Assembly (NCBI RefSeq): GCF_005154805.1
Contig: NZ_CP039727.1
Coordinates: forward strand, 2,849,501-2,913,500
From: Bacillus sp. S3
GTDB taxonomy: Bacteria > Bacillota > Bacilli > Bacillales > Cytobacillaceae
Direction: 5' to 3'
Length of the DNA: 64,000 nt
The notes under the pieces were generated by a model that made no database searches, was not told the origin of the DNA, and worked only from the letters and a program-made list of their open reading frames with translations. The translations under genes and the position numbers were made by a program. Of the stretch, positions 36,885 to 45,137 are shown one piece after another; position 1 is the stretch's first letter, and each line of letters begins with the position of its first letter.

Positions 36885-37904
36885 TTAATATTGAGGAAAG
36901 CCTTTTGACTCAAACTCTTCAATATTACTTCGTTCAACATAAGGCGTCCCTGGTAAAATGTCCTCTTTTGTTAAATTAATAAACTTAGGGACATCTTTTC
37001 CATTAAAATAATCGTGTAAGGCAATAATTCCAAGTTCGATTTCTCTTCTTGGTAACATAATTGCTGTTTGTTCGATATCACCATTTTTGACCGCTTCGAA
37101 TGCCCACTTGTCGCCTCCAAAATCATATAACTTAACATCATCTCGTTTCATACTTTTTTTAGCAGAAACTACTCCAACGGACATTCCTGAATAATTTGAA
37201 AATATAACATCTAAGTCTTTATTCGCTTGTAATACGTTTTGTGCCACCTTATTAGCATTATTGGCTGTATAGTCAGTAGAATGGATCCCTACTAACTCCC
37301 AATTTGGGTAATTCTTCAATTCAAGTTCAAATGCCGCCTTCATATTTAAATAGTTGGCACCTGTAGGAGGTCCGCCGATAGCCGCAATTTTCCCACCTTC
37401 AGGGTTATCGCTAAAAATCTTTTTAAGTATACCTTGGTAGACACCTATCCCTTGGCCACCTATGAATGTAATGGTATTTTTAGCTGCATTATCATGTTCG
37501 CCGCAAAGTTCAATATTGATCGCAGAGATGGCAATTCCTTTTTCTGCTGCATCCTGAGTAACAATTTTGCACAATTGGTTTCCATCATTAGCCTGGACTA
37601 CAAAACCATCATATTTTCCAGAAGTAATCGCGTTTTGAATCTGGCCTAATTGTTTAAGGGCATCATAACTAGCATCAAAAACATCTAAATCCATTCCTAA
37701 TTTCTCTGCTGTTTCTTTTGCCTGTTTGAAGGCTACTTGTTCATAAGTTGTATTTGATCCGGATGAAAAAAAGGCAATCCTTTTTCTTTCATTTTCTGAA
37801 GTATTACTTTTTTCTTTGCCTCCGCTATTTGTTACTTGATTTGAAGAACTACAAGCGCTCAATACTAGTATTAAAGAAAATAGGATAATTAATTTTTTTA
37901 CCAT
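36885..37904 (-). CDS. Periplasmic-binding-protein-like ABC lipoprotein
   Basis: A protein of about 339 aa with a lipoprotein signal peptide (lipobox LSAC) and a type 1 periplasmic-binding fold related to RbsB. It captures ligand outside the membrane for the RbsA/RbsC-like pair. The ATG at 37904 (MVKKLI) has GGGG 8 nt upstream; the longer frame to 37937 lacks one. The binding-cleft residues do not identify the ligand. Being encoded behind a deacetylase and dehydrogenases suggests a small amine- or acetyl-containing compound. Confidence 0.85.
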   Translation of the reverse strand: MVKKLIILFSLILVLSACSSSNQVTNSGGKEKSNTSENERKRIAFFSSGSNTTYEQVAFKQAKETAEKLGMDLDVFDASYDALKQLGQIQNAITSGKYDGFVVQANDGNQLCKIVTQDAAEKGIAISAINIELCGEHDNAAKNTITFIGGQGIGVYQGILKKIFSDNPEGGKIAAIGGPPTGANYLNMKAAFELELKNYPNWELVGIHSTDYTANNANKVAQNVLQANKDLDVIFSNYSGMSVGVVSAKKSMKRDDVKLYDFGGDKWAFEAVKNGDIEQTAIMLPRREIELGIIALHDYFNGKDVPKFINLTKEDILPGTPYVERSNIEEFESKGFPQY

Positions 37905-37943
37905 AAACAATTCCCCTTTCATGTAATGTTTCACCATTAAATC

Positions 37944-39062
37944 CTAAAACCCCCAATATGGTTTAAGATTCTCAATTACATCATGAACAACAGACTTTTG
38001 ATGTTCCATTAATCGTTTAATGGGAACCATATCTGTAAAAAATACATTAAAGGGATCTTCAACCCCTGAGTCTAATTCACTCATAGCTTCCAGTATTACT
38101 AGAGTACAGAATGGAACATATGCAGTACTATAGCCTCCTTCATGAAGTGCAACCATTTTTCCATTACAATGTTTTTCTGCAATTTCTTTTGTCATTTCTG
38201 CCATTTTTCTAAAACCTTCAGAAGTTACCATCATACTGGACAAGGGGTCATAAATGTTTGGATCCTGACCTGCAGAAACTATAATTAATTCCGGTTTGAA
38301 TTGATCTGCAACAGGGAGAATAACTTTTTCAAACGCATATAAATAACCTTCATTTGATGTCCCAGTTGGAAGAGGTATATTGATATTGAACCCTTTACCT
38401 TCGCCCTCTCCAATATGATTCACAAATCCCCGATCAGTTGGAAAATTATATTCTTGATGAATTGATATAAATAAAACACTTGGGTCGTTGTAAAATGCGG
38501 TTTCAGTACCATTCCCATGATGGACGTCCCAATCAAGAATCAAAATTCTTTCTAAACCATATTTTCTTTTTGCATATTCAGCTGTAATTACGGCATTATT
38601 GAATATACAAAATCCCCTTCCACAATCTGCTTCGGCATGGTGCCCCGCTGGTCTATTCATTACATAAGCGTTCCTCACCTTTTCCTCCATAACAGCATCA
38701 ACTGCAGCAATTCCGCCGCCTGCAGATAACATTGCTATTTCGTAAGAACCTCTACCAAAAGGTGTTGCTGAATCCCCTGCATCACCGCCGCCGGAATCAC
38801 TTAACTTTTTTATTTTGTCTACATACTCGGAAGTATGATAATATTCAATTTCCTCTCTAGTTGCGGATCTAGGTGTGATTACCTCAAGTTTATTTGTAAT
38901 TCCACATCGATCCATAAGGTTTTTAACACGTCTCTTGGATTCTGGGCTTTCAACGTATCTATCTGGTTCTACAAATCCTCCCGATGGAACAAATAATGCT
39001 CCAGAACCAGTGTCATGCCAAAAATAACTTTCATCATAGATATAAGCAGTATTTTTCTTCAA
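37944..39062 (-). CDS. Acetylpolyamine amidohydrolase/histone-deacetylase-family protein
   Basis: A 372-aa zinc amidohydrolase of the arginase/deacetylase fold. The active-site pair H141-H142 lies in RPAGHHAE. Zinc ligands are D179 and H181 of DWDVHHGNGT and the aspartate of SAGQD. The catalytic tyrosine is in HEGGY. Relatives deacetylate N-acetylputrescine, N-acetylcadaverine or other acetylamines, releasing acetate. The start is a TTG with AAGGAGG upstream. It sits between the saccharopine-dehydrogenase-like gene and an ABC importer, so it may act on an imported acetylated amine. Confidence 0.85.
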   Translation of the reverse strand: MKKNTAYIYDESYFWHDTGSGALFVPSGGFVEPDRYVESPESKRRVKNLMDRCGITNKLEVITPRSATREEIEYYHTSEYVDKIKKLSDSGGGDAGDSATPFGRGSYEIAMLSAGGGIAAVDAVMEEKVRNAYVMNRPAGHHAEADCGRGFCIFNNAVITAEYAKRKYGLERILILDWDVHHGNGTETAFYNDPSVLFISIHQEYNFPTDRGFVNHIGEGEGKGFNINIPLPTGTSNEGYLYAFEKVILPVADQFKPELIIVSAGQDPNIYDPLSSMMVTSEGFRKMAEMTKEIAEKHCNGKMVALHEGGYSTAYVPFCTLVILEAMSELDSGVEDPFNVFFTDMVPIKRLMEHQKSVVHDVIENLKPYWGF

Positions 39063-39151
39063 CTGTATTTCCTCCTTAGTTTTACAAAAATCTAGTAAGT
39101 AATTTTACTCAAAACTCGATAATTAGTTCAAAATCCATTTTTATAAATTTG

Positions 39152-40315
39152 TTACGCAAAAACAATACTATTCTTTTTCGTTTCACTATACGTAATGTAC
39201 AACTCAACATTTTTCTGTTTTAGATAGGATAAAAATTTCTCAGGGTCAATACACTGCTCTGGTGGTTTAACGCCTTTTTCTGTCACTTCACCTTTGAGCA
39301 GCATTTGCGCAACAATTGAAGCGGGAATGGCTGTTGCATATTGAGTAGCGCTAACGCCCCAATCTTCTTGGTAATCTGTAACCAGCTCTAATTTTACAGA
39401 TGCCCTATTACCATCCTTCATTCCTTTTACTTCCACCAATAAAGCATCTTTCCCCCACTGTGGCTCTTCCTTTGCAGATAAGACTGTTTGAAGCAATGAA
39501 ACGGTTTGGCGTCTAGGCACCACGCTATTTCCGGCAATTTCTACAGGCTTTGTTTCTAGCAGACCTAATGAATCTAGTATTTTTAATTTTTCAATGGTAG
39601 CAGGATCCCAAGTATCTTTATACGTAATTTGTTGAACACTCGGAAAGCTAACAGGTAATGTTGCTAATTCTGAATGGATGATCGAGTATGTTTTTTGAAC
39701 GCCAATTTCTTCATGAAAACCAGTATATTCTTCATCAGCCAGCGGAGGAATTTCCAGGAGTCTTCCATCTCTTACAACTAATGCATTTTTCGCGGCTTCA
39801 TCGATAATCGTATCAATGGCAAATGCGAATGTAGCACCTGATGTTGTCGATCCATAACGAATGTGAATTTCTTCTGCAGCATCTAACTTCTCTACACCGT
39901 AACGGCTAAAAACATTGGAAGTTCCAGGGTCAGAACCCATTCCAACGATAGATAAAATATCAGCCGCTTTCATTTCGTTATCAAGTTTTAATTGTTCATT
40001 TGTCCGTTTAAAAAGTCCACCTAAATCGAGGATATTCACTCCTACAGCTGCAGCCGCTTTCATTACATCAATGTTAAAAACATAATTTGTAGCATTCACG
40101 CACACATTTCCCTGCCGAAGGACGTCCTTTGTTTTTTCTTCATCTTTAATATTCAAGGGGATAATGGAAATTCTATGATTTGTCCATTTCTTTAACTCTT
40201 CTAATTTATTTAGCTCTAAATCTGCTGCAATTACCTCTACATTACTTTCCACTAAATCCTTTACTATTACTTTCCCAATCGTTCCTGTAGCACCTAAAAC
40301 AACTACTTTATTCAT
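39152..40315 (-). CDS. Saccharopine dehydrogenase-family oxidoreductase
   Basis: A 387-aa protein with an N-terminal NAD(P)-binding Rossmann motif GATGTIGKVIV at residues 8-18 and the C-terminal architecture of saccharopine reductase-like proteins. Relatives carry out reductive or oxidative steps joining amino acids to carbonyls, for example saccharopine or carboxynorspermidine formation. Its exact substrate here is unknown. It lies between an aldehyde dehydrogenase and an acetylpolyamine-deacetylase-like gene in a sigma-54-driven operon. AGGGAGG precedes the ATG. Confidence 0.8.
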   Translation of the reverse strand: MNKVVVLGATGTIGKVIVKDLVESNVEVIAADLELNKLEELKKWTNHRISIIPLNIKDEEKTKDVLRQGNVCVNATNYVFNIDVMKAAAAVGVNILDLGGLFKRTNEQLKLDNEMKAADILSIVGMGSDPGTSNVFSRYGVEKLDAAEEIHIRYGSTTSGATFAFAIDTIIDEAAKNALVVRDGRLLEIPPLADEEYTGFHEEIGVQKTYSIIHSELATLPVSFPSVQQITYKDTWDPATIEKLKILDSLGLLETKPVEIAGNSVVPRRQTVSLLQTVLSAKEEPQWGKDALLVEVKGMKDGNRASVKLELVTDYQEDWGVSATQYATAIPASIVAQMLLKGEVTEKGVKPPEQCIDPEKFLSYLKQKNVELYITYSETKKNSIVFA

Positions 40316-40339
40316 TCATTTGTCCTCCCTTTTTAAAAA

Positions 40340-41833
40340 CTATTTATTTTCTGCTTTTAACCAGCCAATCGGTTTAATATCTAAATTGATATTGACCTGT
40401 TTCATTTCCAAATATTCTTGGAAACCGTAAGTTCCTAGATCTCGTCCTATACCGCTTTGTTTATAGCCTCCCCACGGTGCTTCATTAAAAGTATTATGAT
40501 AGGTGTTAATCCATGTGATTCCGGCTCTTAATTTACGAATCACTCTCATTGCCCGAGCAGAATCCGTAGTAAAAACTCCTCCCGCCAGACCATAATTTGT
40601 ACCATTTGCCAAGCGGATCGCTTCCTCTTCTGTTTTAAACTTTTGGATGACGAGGACTGGACCAAAAATTTCCTCTTGAACAATTCGCATTTCAGGAGTG
40701 GTATCAGTAAAAATAGTAGGTTCGATAAAATACCCTTGTCGATTCAATTTGTTTCCGCCGCATAAAACACGTGCACCTTCTTTAATCCCTATATCAATGT
40801 ATCCTAAAACTCGATTTAGCTGCACTTCGGATATAAGTGGCCCCATATCAGTACTCTCATCAATTCCTGGACCAATTTTAATCGCTTTGGCTTTCTTTAC
40901 TAATTCAGTGACAAACTTCTCGTAAATACTTTGCTGTAACAGAAGACGGGAACCAGCCGAGCACACTTGTCCTTGGTTAGCAAAAATCGCAAATGAGGCA
41001 TAATCAACAGCAGTTTCAAAATCTGCATCTTCAAACACAATTAAAGGGGATTTTCCACCTAATTCTAAACTTACCTTTTTAATTGTATCAGCAGCCGTTT
41101 TCATAATAATTTTCCCTGTGGCAGTTCCACCTGTGAAGGAAATTTTATCCACCAATGGGTTACTGCTCAATTCTGCACCAACAACAGAACCAGCTCCCAG
41201 AACTAAATTAATTACCCCATTTGGAAATCCTATTTCATCAATTAGTTCAAATAGACGAATCAGAGTAAGTGGTGTCTGTTCAGCTGGCTTAATGACCACT
41301 GTGCATCCTGCAGCAAGGGCTGGTGCAATTTTTTGTGTTGCCATTAGCAATGGATAATTCCAAGGAACAATCTGTCCGACAACTCCTATCGGTTCGGCAA
41401 TGACCATAGCCTGGATCTCATCTGGAACGTCGTAAACTTGACCATGGGGTTTTGTAGCTAATCCAGCATAAAAGCGGAACTGGTTAACGGCATCATTTAT
41501 ATCATAGATTGAATCATGGATAGATTTACCATTATTTAAGGTTTCTAATAAGGCAAATTCCTCAATTTTCTCCTCTAATCGGTCAGCAAGCTGATACAGA
41601 ATTGCGGCCCTGTCCCTTGCTTTACTCGCCATCCAGCCCCTTTCATAAAATGCTCTATGAGCTGCTTCAACAGCCCTGCATACATCTTCAGCAGCACCCT
41701 CTGTAACAGTAGCAATAACTTCCTCAGTGGCGGGATTTTTAATTACTCTCGTTTTACCACTACTACCAAATTGCCATTCACCATCAATATACATTTTTTG
41801 AATTTGATTTTCTTTGGGTAATACATCCCTCAA
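40340..41833 (-). CDS. NAD-dependent aldehyde dehydrogenase, betaine/aminoaldehyde type
   Basis: A 497-aa enzyme with the general-base glutamate in LELGGKS, the nucleophile cysteine in QGQVCSAGSR and IVPWNYPL carrying the oxyanion asparagine. It is closest in appearance to betaine and aminoaldehyde dehydrogenases, such as those oxidising 4-aminobutanal. The start is a TTG at 41833 with GGGGGG 7 nt upstream. It is the first gene of the operon driven by the sigma-54 promoter at 41897-41911. The operon also contains a reductase, a deacetylase and an ABC importer. Confidence 0.87.
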   Translation of the reverse strand: MRDVLPKENQIQKMYIDGEWQFGSSGKTRVIKNPATEEVIATVTEGAAEDVCRAVEAAHRAFYERGWMASKARDRAAILYQLADRLEEKIEEFALLETLNNGKSIHDSIYDINDAVNQFRFYAGLATKPHGQVYDVPDEIQAMVIAEPIGVVGQIVPWNYPLLMATQKIAPALAAGCTVVIKPAEQTPLTLIRLFELIDEIGFPNGVINLVLGAGSVVGAELSSNPLVDKISFTGGTATGKIIMKTAADTIKKVSLELGGKSPLIVFEDADFETAVDYASFAIFANQGQVCSAGSRLLLQQSIYEKFVTELVKKAKAIKIGPGIDESTDMGPLISEVQLNRVLGYIDIGIKEGARVLCGGNKLNRQGYFIEPTIFTDTTPEMRIVQEEIFGPVLVIQKFKTEEEAIRLANGTNYGLAGGVFTTDSARAMRVIRKLRAGITWINTYHNTFNEAPWGGYKQSGIGRDLGTYGFQEYLEMKQVNINLDIKPIGWLKAENK

Positions 41834-41896
41834 ATCATATCCCCCCTCTTATATCATCAAATTTTCCCAGCGTTATTGCATTCCCTGTTAATATAT

Positions 41897-41911
41897 GCAA
41901 GAATGGTGCCA
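41897..41911 (-). promoter_or_regulatory. Sigma-54 promoter of the aldehyde dehydrogenase operon
   Basis: On the minus strand TGGCACCATTCTTGC is a full -24/-12 match. It lies about 65 nt before the TTG start of the aldehyde dehydrogenase gene. No sigma-A consensus was noticed in the gap. Confidence 0.9.
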
Positions 41912-41957
41912 ACAAAAAAGGACAAAGGTATCAAGATTACCAAGAAAATACCAGAAT

Positions 41958-41997
41958 GACAATGCCATCACGCATCAAAATTGATGTTGTTTTGCAT
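41958..41997 (-). promoter_or_regulatory. Possible activator site upstream of the ALDH operon
   Basis: A CATCA-N4-TGATG inverted repeat (CATCAAAATTGATG) with a further TTGCATCA half-site lies 55-85 nt upstream of the -24 box. The sequence resembles the TGCATCA repeats upstream of hyuA, so one activator may control both promoters. Confidence 0.4.
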
Positions 41998-42026
41998 CAT
42001 CATTTTCAATCCAGTTTATTAGAGAC

Positions 42027-42056
42027 AAAAAAAGAATCCCTCAAATTGAGGAATTC
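42027..42056 (-). terminator. Terminator of the aminotransferase-ALDH operon
   Basis: On the minus strand GAATTCCTCA and TGAGGGATTC form a stem (one mismatch) with a short loop, followed by seven T. It lies about 20 nt after the stop of the aldehyde dehydrogenase at 42078 and separates the two sigma-54 operons. Confidence 0.85.
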
Positions 42057-42077
42057 TGACTGTCCGATCCACTTCAA

Positions 42078-43502
42078 TTAGTTCCGATTAAATACAACAA
42101 GCTTTTGCTCAGTCATTTCTTCAATGGCATACTTCACGCCTTCCCTGCCAATCCCACTTTCTTTTACGCCACCGTATGGCATATGATCCACGCGGTAAGT
42201 AGGAATATCATTAATCATCACTCCACCTACATGAAGCTTTTCTGCAGCATCAAGTGCCGTAAAGATATTATCTGTATAAACGCCTGCTTGGAGGCCATAT
42301 TTGGAATCATTTACACGATCAATTCCTTCACCGACTGATTTAATTTTATTAATTAACACAATTGGGGCAAACACTTCCTGGCAAGAAACTTTTAGACAAG
42401 AATCTGCCTCTAATAGAATGGTAGGCAATAAAATATTCCCTTCTGACGTCCCTCCTAATGCCACTTTCGCTCCGCTATGTTCCGCATCTCGAATCCATTG
42501 GAGCGTCCGCTCAACATCCTTTGAACTAATTAAGGCTGAAACATCTGTTGTTGGATCAAGTGGATCGCCAATTTTTAATGTCTTCGTCTCAGCAATGAAC
42601 TTTTCTACAAAATTTTCATACATTTCTTCATGGACATAAATTCTTTGCAGGGAGATACAAACCTGACCTTGGAAAGCAAATGCTCCAGACACACACCGTG
42701 ATATTAATTTATCAAGATTTACTCCATTATCTATGATCACCGCGGCATTTGAACCGAGTTCAAGCGTAACCCGCTTTAATCCTGCTTTATTGCGGATGCC
42801 AATTCCAACTGCAGGACTTCCAGTAAAAGAAATTTTTTGAATTCGATCATCTGTAACAATTTTTTCACCTATTAACGCCCCACTTCCCGTGATTACATTG
42901 AATGCACCTGCTGGCAGCCCGGCTTCTTCAATTAGTTCAGCAAGGAAATAAGCGGATAGCGGTGTTTGTGTTGCAGGTTTCAATACAACCGAATTGCCTG
43001 ATGCAATCGCTGGGCCCACCTTATGGGCCACAAGATTCATTGGAAAGTTAAATGGAGTGATCGCCCCGATAACACCCAGTGGTTCACGCACTGTGTACGC
43101 GATCCTTCCCTCTCCGCCTTGCGCAGCATCCATTGGTATGGTTTCCCCTTTAATACGCTTTGCCTCTTCCGCAGCAAATTTATACGTTTGTATCGTACGT
43201 GCCACCTCTCCCTGGGCTGTCGAGATCGGTTTAGCCGCTTCGGCAGCAATGATTTCTGCTGCTTCAGATGCTCTTTTTTCCAGCAAGTTTGCGATATTTT
43301 CCAAAATCTTGGCGCGTTGATGACTTGGCATTGCAGCCATAACTTTTCTAGCTTCATAAGCCGCAGCCAATGCCATGTCAACTTCTTCAATCGTCGCTGA
43401 CGGGATCTCTGCAATTACTTCCCCACTATAGGGAGAACGTAAAGGCGCGTAGTTTTTTGCCTCTAACCATTTTCCATTAATAAATAACTTCTTCTTCATC
43501 AT
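42078..43502 (-). CDS. Aldehyde dehydrogenase, semialdehyde/sulfo- or phosphonoacetaldehyde type
   Basis: A 474-aa NAD(P)-dependent enzyme with the oxyanion asparagine in ITPFNFP, the glutamate in LELGSN and the nucleophile in FQGQVCIS. The C-terminal segment MINDIPTYRVDHMPYGGVKESG is typical of a subgroup acting on succinate semialdehyde, lactaldehyde and sulfo- or phosphonoacetaldehyde. It is 40 nt behind the aminotransferase gene, so it should oxidise the aldehyde that enzyme makes. Succinate semialdehyde is a reasonable candidate if the amine is GABA, but this is inferred. Confidence 0.85.
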   Translation of the reverse strand: MMKKKLFINGKWLEAKNYAPLRSPYSGEVIAEIPSATIEEVDMALAAAYEARKVMAAMPSHQRAKILENIANLLEKRASEAAEIIAAEAAKPISTAQGEVARTIQTYKFAAEEAKRIKGETIPMDAAQGGEGRIAYTVREPLGVIGAITPFNFPMNLVAHKVGPAIASGNSVVLKPATQTPLSAYFLAELIEEAGLPAGAFNVITGSGALIGEKIVTDDRIQKISFTGSPAVGIGIRNKAGLKRVTLELGSNAAVIIDNGVNLDKLISRCVSGAFAFQGQVCISLQRIYVHEEMYENFVEKFIAETKTLKIGDPLDPTTDVSALISSKDVERTLQWIRDAEHSGAKVALGGTSEGNILLPTILLEADSCLKVSCQEVFAPIVLINKIKSVGEGIDRVNDSKYGLQAGVYTDNIFTALDAAEKLHVGGVMINDIPTYRVDHMPYGGVKESGIGREGVKYAIEEMTEQKLVVFNRN

Positions 43503-43541
43503 TCATTCACTCCTATGTCCAATATCATTTCTAGTATTCTA

Positions 43542-44891
43542 TCACTCTTTTGTCGCGAGACTTTCAAAAACATTTTTTTCGATAGCCTTGATAGAATCGT
43601 TCAAAATCTCGATGACTTTTCCAATCTCTTCTTTGTTTATCGTTAATGGTGGTGCAAATACTAGAATATCTTGACCATCTAAAACGACTGCCCGACAAAT
43701 AAGTCCCCGCTTTGCTGCCTCGTTCACGACAGCAGGGGAAACTGGTGTTGAAAAATTTTCATTCTTATTTTGATCTTTTACAAACTCAATACCAGCCATT
43801 AGACCAAGTCCCTTTACTTTGCCTATGATATATCTTTCTCCGTGAAGCCATTGAAATCCTTTAAGTAATTCCTGTCCTATAAATTGTGCGTTTTCAATTA
43901 AATGTTCCTGTTCTAAAATTTCTAGGTTTTTCAATGCCACTGCACATGCCGTTGGGTGCCCGCTATACGTGTATCCATGTAAAAGAGTACCATTGGATAG
44001 TTCGGTAAATTCTTTATACAGCCGACTTGAAATCATTACCCCCCCTAGTTGAGCATAGCCGCTTGATACTCCTTTAGCAAAGCACATCATGTCAGGCACG
44101 ACTCCGTAATGCTCGATTCCAAAGTATTTTCCTGTACGGCCAAATCCAGTAATGACCTCATCGGTAATAAATAAAATTCCATACTCATCACAAATTTGAC
44201 GTACTTCTTGAAAATAATGGTCGGGTGCTACGTGAACGCCTCCTGCCCCCTGTACTGGTTCCGCAATAAAAGCCGCAATCGTATCTGCACCTTCTGCTTC
44301 AATCGTCTCAAGTAATGATTTTGAAGAAAAATGGTCTACATATAGAAAATCAGGAGCTAATGAATTCGTAAAATCTCTAAAAGCTTTCAAACCAGTAGCG
44401 CTAGTGGATCCCATTGCAACTCCATGGTAGGATTTCGTTCTAGAAATGATCTTTTTTCGATTTGGCTTTCCCTTTAATATCCAGTAATGACGAGCTAATT
44501 TATAGGCAGTATCGTTTGCCTCGGATCCGCCGGAAGTAAAAAAAGTTACACTTAAATCCCCCGGAGCAACCTGAGCGAGTTTCGCCGCTAAGCGAATTGC
44601 CGGCTCATTACTAAAGGTCGCAAAGCATGAGCTATAAGCAAGTTTTGTCATTTGCTCCATCGCAGCTTTTGCTAACTCTTCCCTCCCATGCCCTACATTC
44701 ACATTCCAAAGTGAAGACATTCCATCTATCACTTTATTCCCTGCAACATCAAAAAGATGAATTCCTTTCCCTTCTGTAAAAATAAAGGCTGGTCCTTGTT
44801 CTTGTTGCTGTTTAATTGGTGATGTGGGATGAAAAAAATGCTTTTTATCTAAATCGATTAATTCTTGAACTAATTCATTGCTTCTTGTCAT
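43542..44891 (-). CDS. Class III omega-amino acid:pyruvate aminotransferase
   Basis: A 449-aa PLP-dependent aminotransferase. The PLP-lysine lies in CFAKGVSSGYAQLGG, the cofactor-binding aspartate in ITDEVITGFGRTG, and SGGSEANDTAYKLARHYW is the phosphate site. It resembles the putrescine/GABA/beta-alanine/taurine:pyruvate group. It transfers an omega-amino group to pyruvate, giving alanine and an aldehyde. The ATG at 44891 has GAAGG 9 nt upstream and is preferred to the ATG at 44900. It is the first gene of a two-gene operon under the sigma-54 promoter at 44944-44958. Confidence 0.88.
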   Translation of the reverse strand: MTRSNELVQELIDLDKKHFFHPTSPIKQQQEQGPAFIFTEGKGIHLFDVAGNKVIDGMSSLWNVNVGHGREELAKAAMEQMTKLAYSSCFATFSNEPAIRLAAKLAQVAPGDLSVTFFTSGGSEANDTAYKLARHYWILKGKPNRKKIISRTKSYHGVAMGSTSATGLKAFRDFTNSLAPDFLYVDHFSSKSLLETIEAEGADTIAAFIAEPVQGAGGVHVAPDHYFQEVRQICDEYGILFITDEVITGFGRTGKYFGIEHYGVVPDMMCFAKGVSSGYAQLGGVMISSRLYKEFTELSNGTLLHGYTYSGHPTACAVALKNLEILEQEHLIENAQFIGQELLKGFQWLHGERYIIGKVKGLGLMAGIEFVKDQNKNENFSTPVSPAVVNEAAKRGLICRAVVLDGQDILVFAPPLTINKEEIGKVIEILNDSIKAIEKNVFESLATKE

Positions 44892-44943
44892 AATCAACAT
44901 CCTTCCCTTTAATAAAATATTTCGATTGCTTATCTATAATAAT

Positions 44944-44958
44944 GCAATTTCCGTGCCA
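44944..44958 (-). promoter_or_regulatory. Sigma-54 promoter of the aminotransferase operon
   Basis: On the minus strand TGGCACGGAAATTGC is a perfect -24/-12 element about 55 nt before the aminotransferase start. The divergent regulator gene at 45138 is the likely activator. Confidence 0.9.
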
Positions 44959-44994
44959 ACATTTCTTTTGAAAAATGATCATAAAGTATAAACC

Positions 44995-45011
44995 AATCAA
45001 CTCTATTGATT
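44995..45011. promoter_or_regulatory. Inverted repeat in the divergent regulatory gap
   Basis: AATCAA-N5-TTGATT lies 37-53 nt upstream of the -24 box and between the divergent aminotransferase and activator genes. It is followed by AT-rich sequence with further TTGATT copies. It may be the activator's binding site. Confidence 0.35.
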
Positions 45012-45137
45012 TAATTTTTAATTAAATATATAGATATTTGATTTAATTATTGATTATTCTGTTATTTTTGATTAATATTTTAATTAACTTTCAGACCATT
45101 CAAAAATAAGGTGATGATATTAAAAGGAGGAGTACCT

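Noticed and set aside
43023..43414. Long overlapping frames on both strands within the aldehyde dehydrogenase at 42078-43502
   Set aside because: They are shadows of the real gene; the dehydrogenase frame has all catalytic residues.
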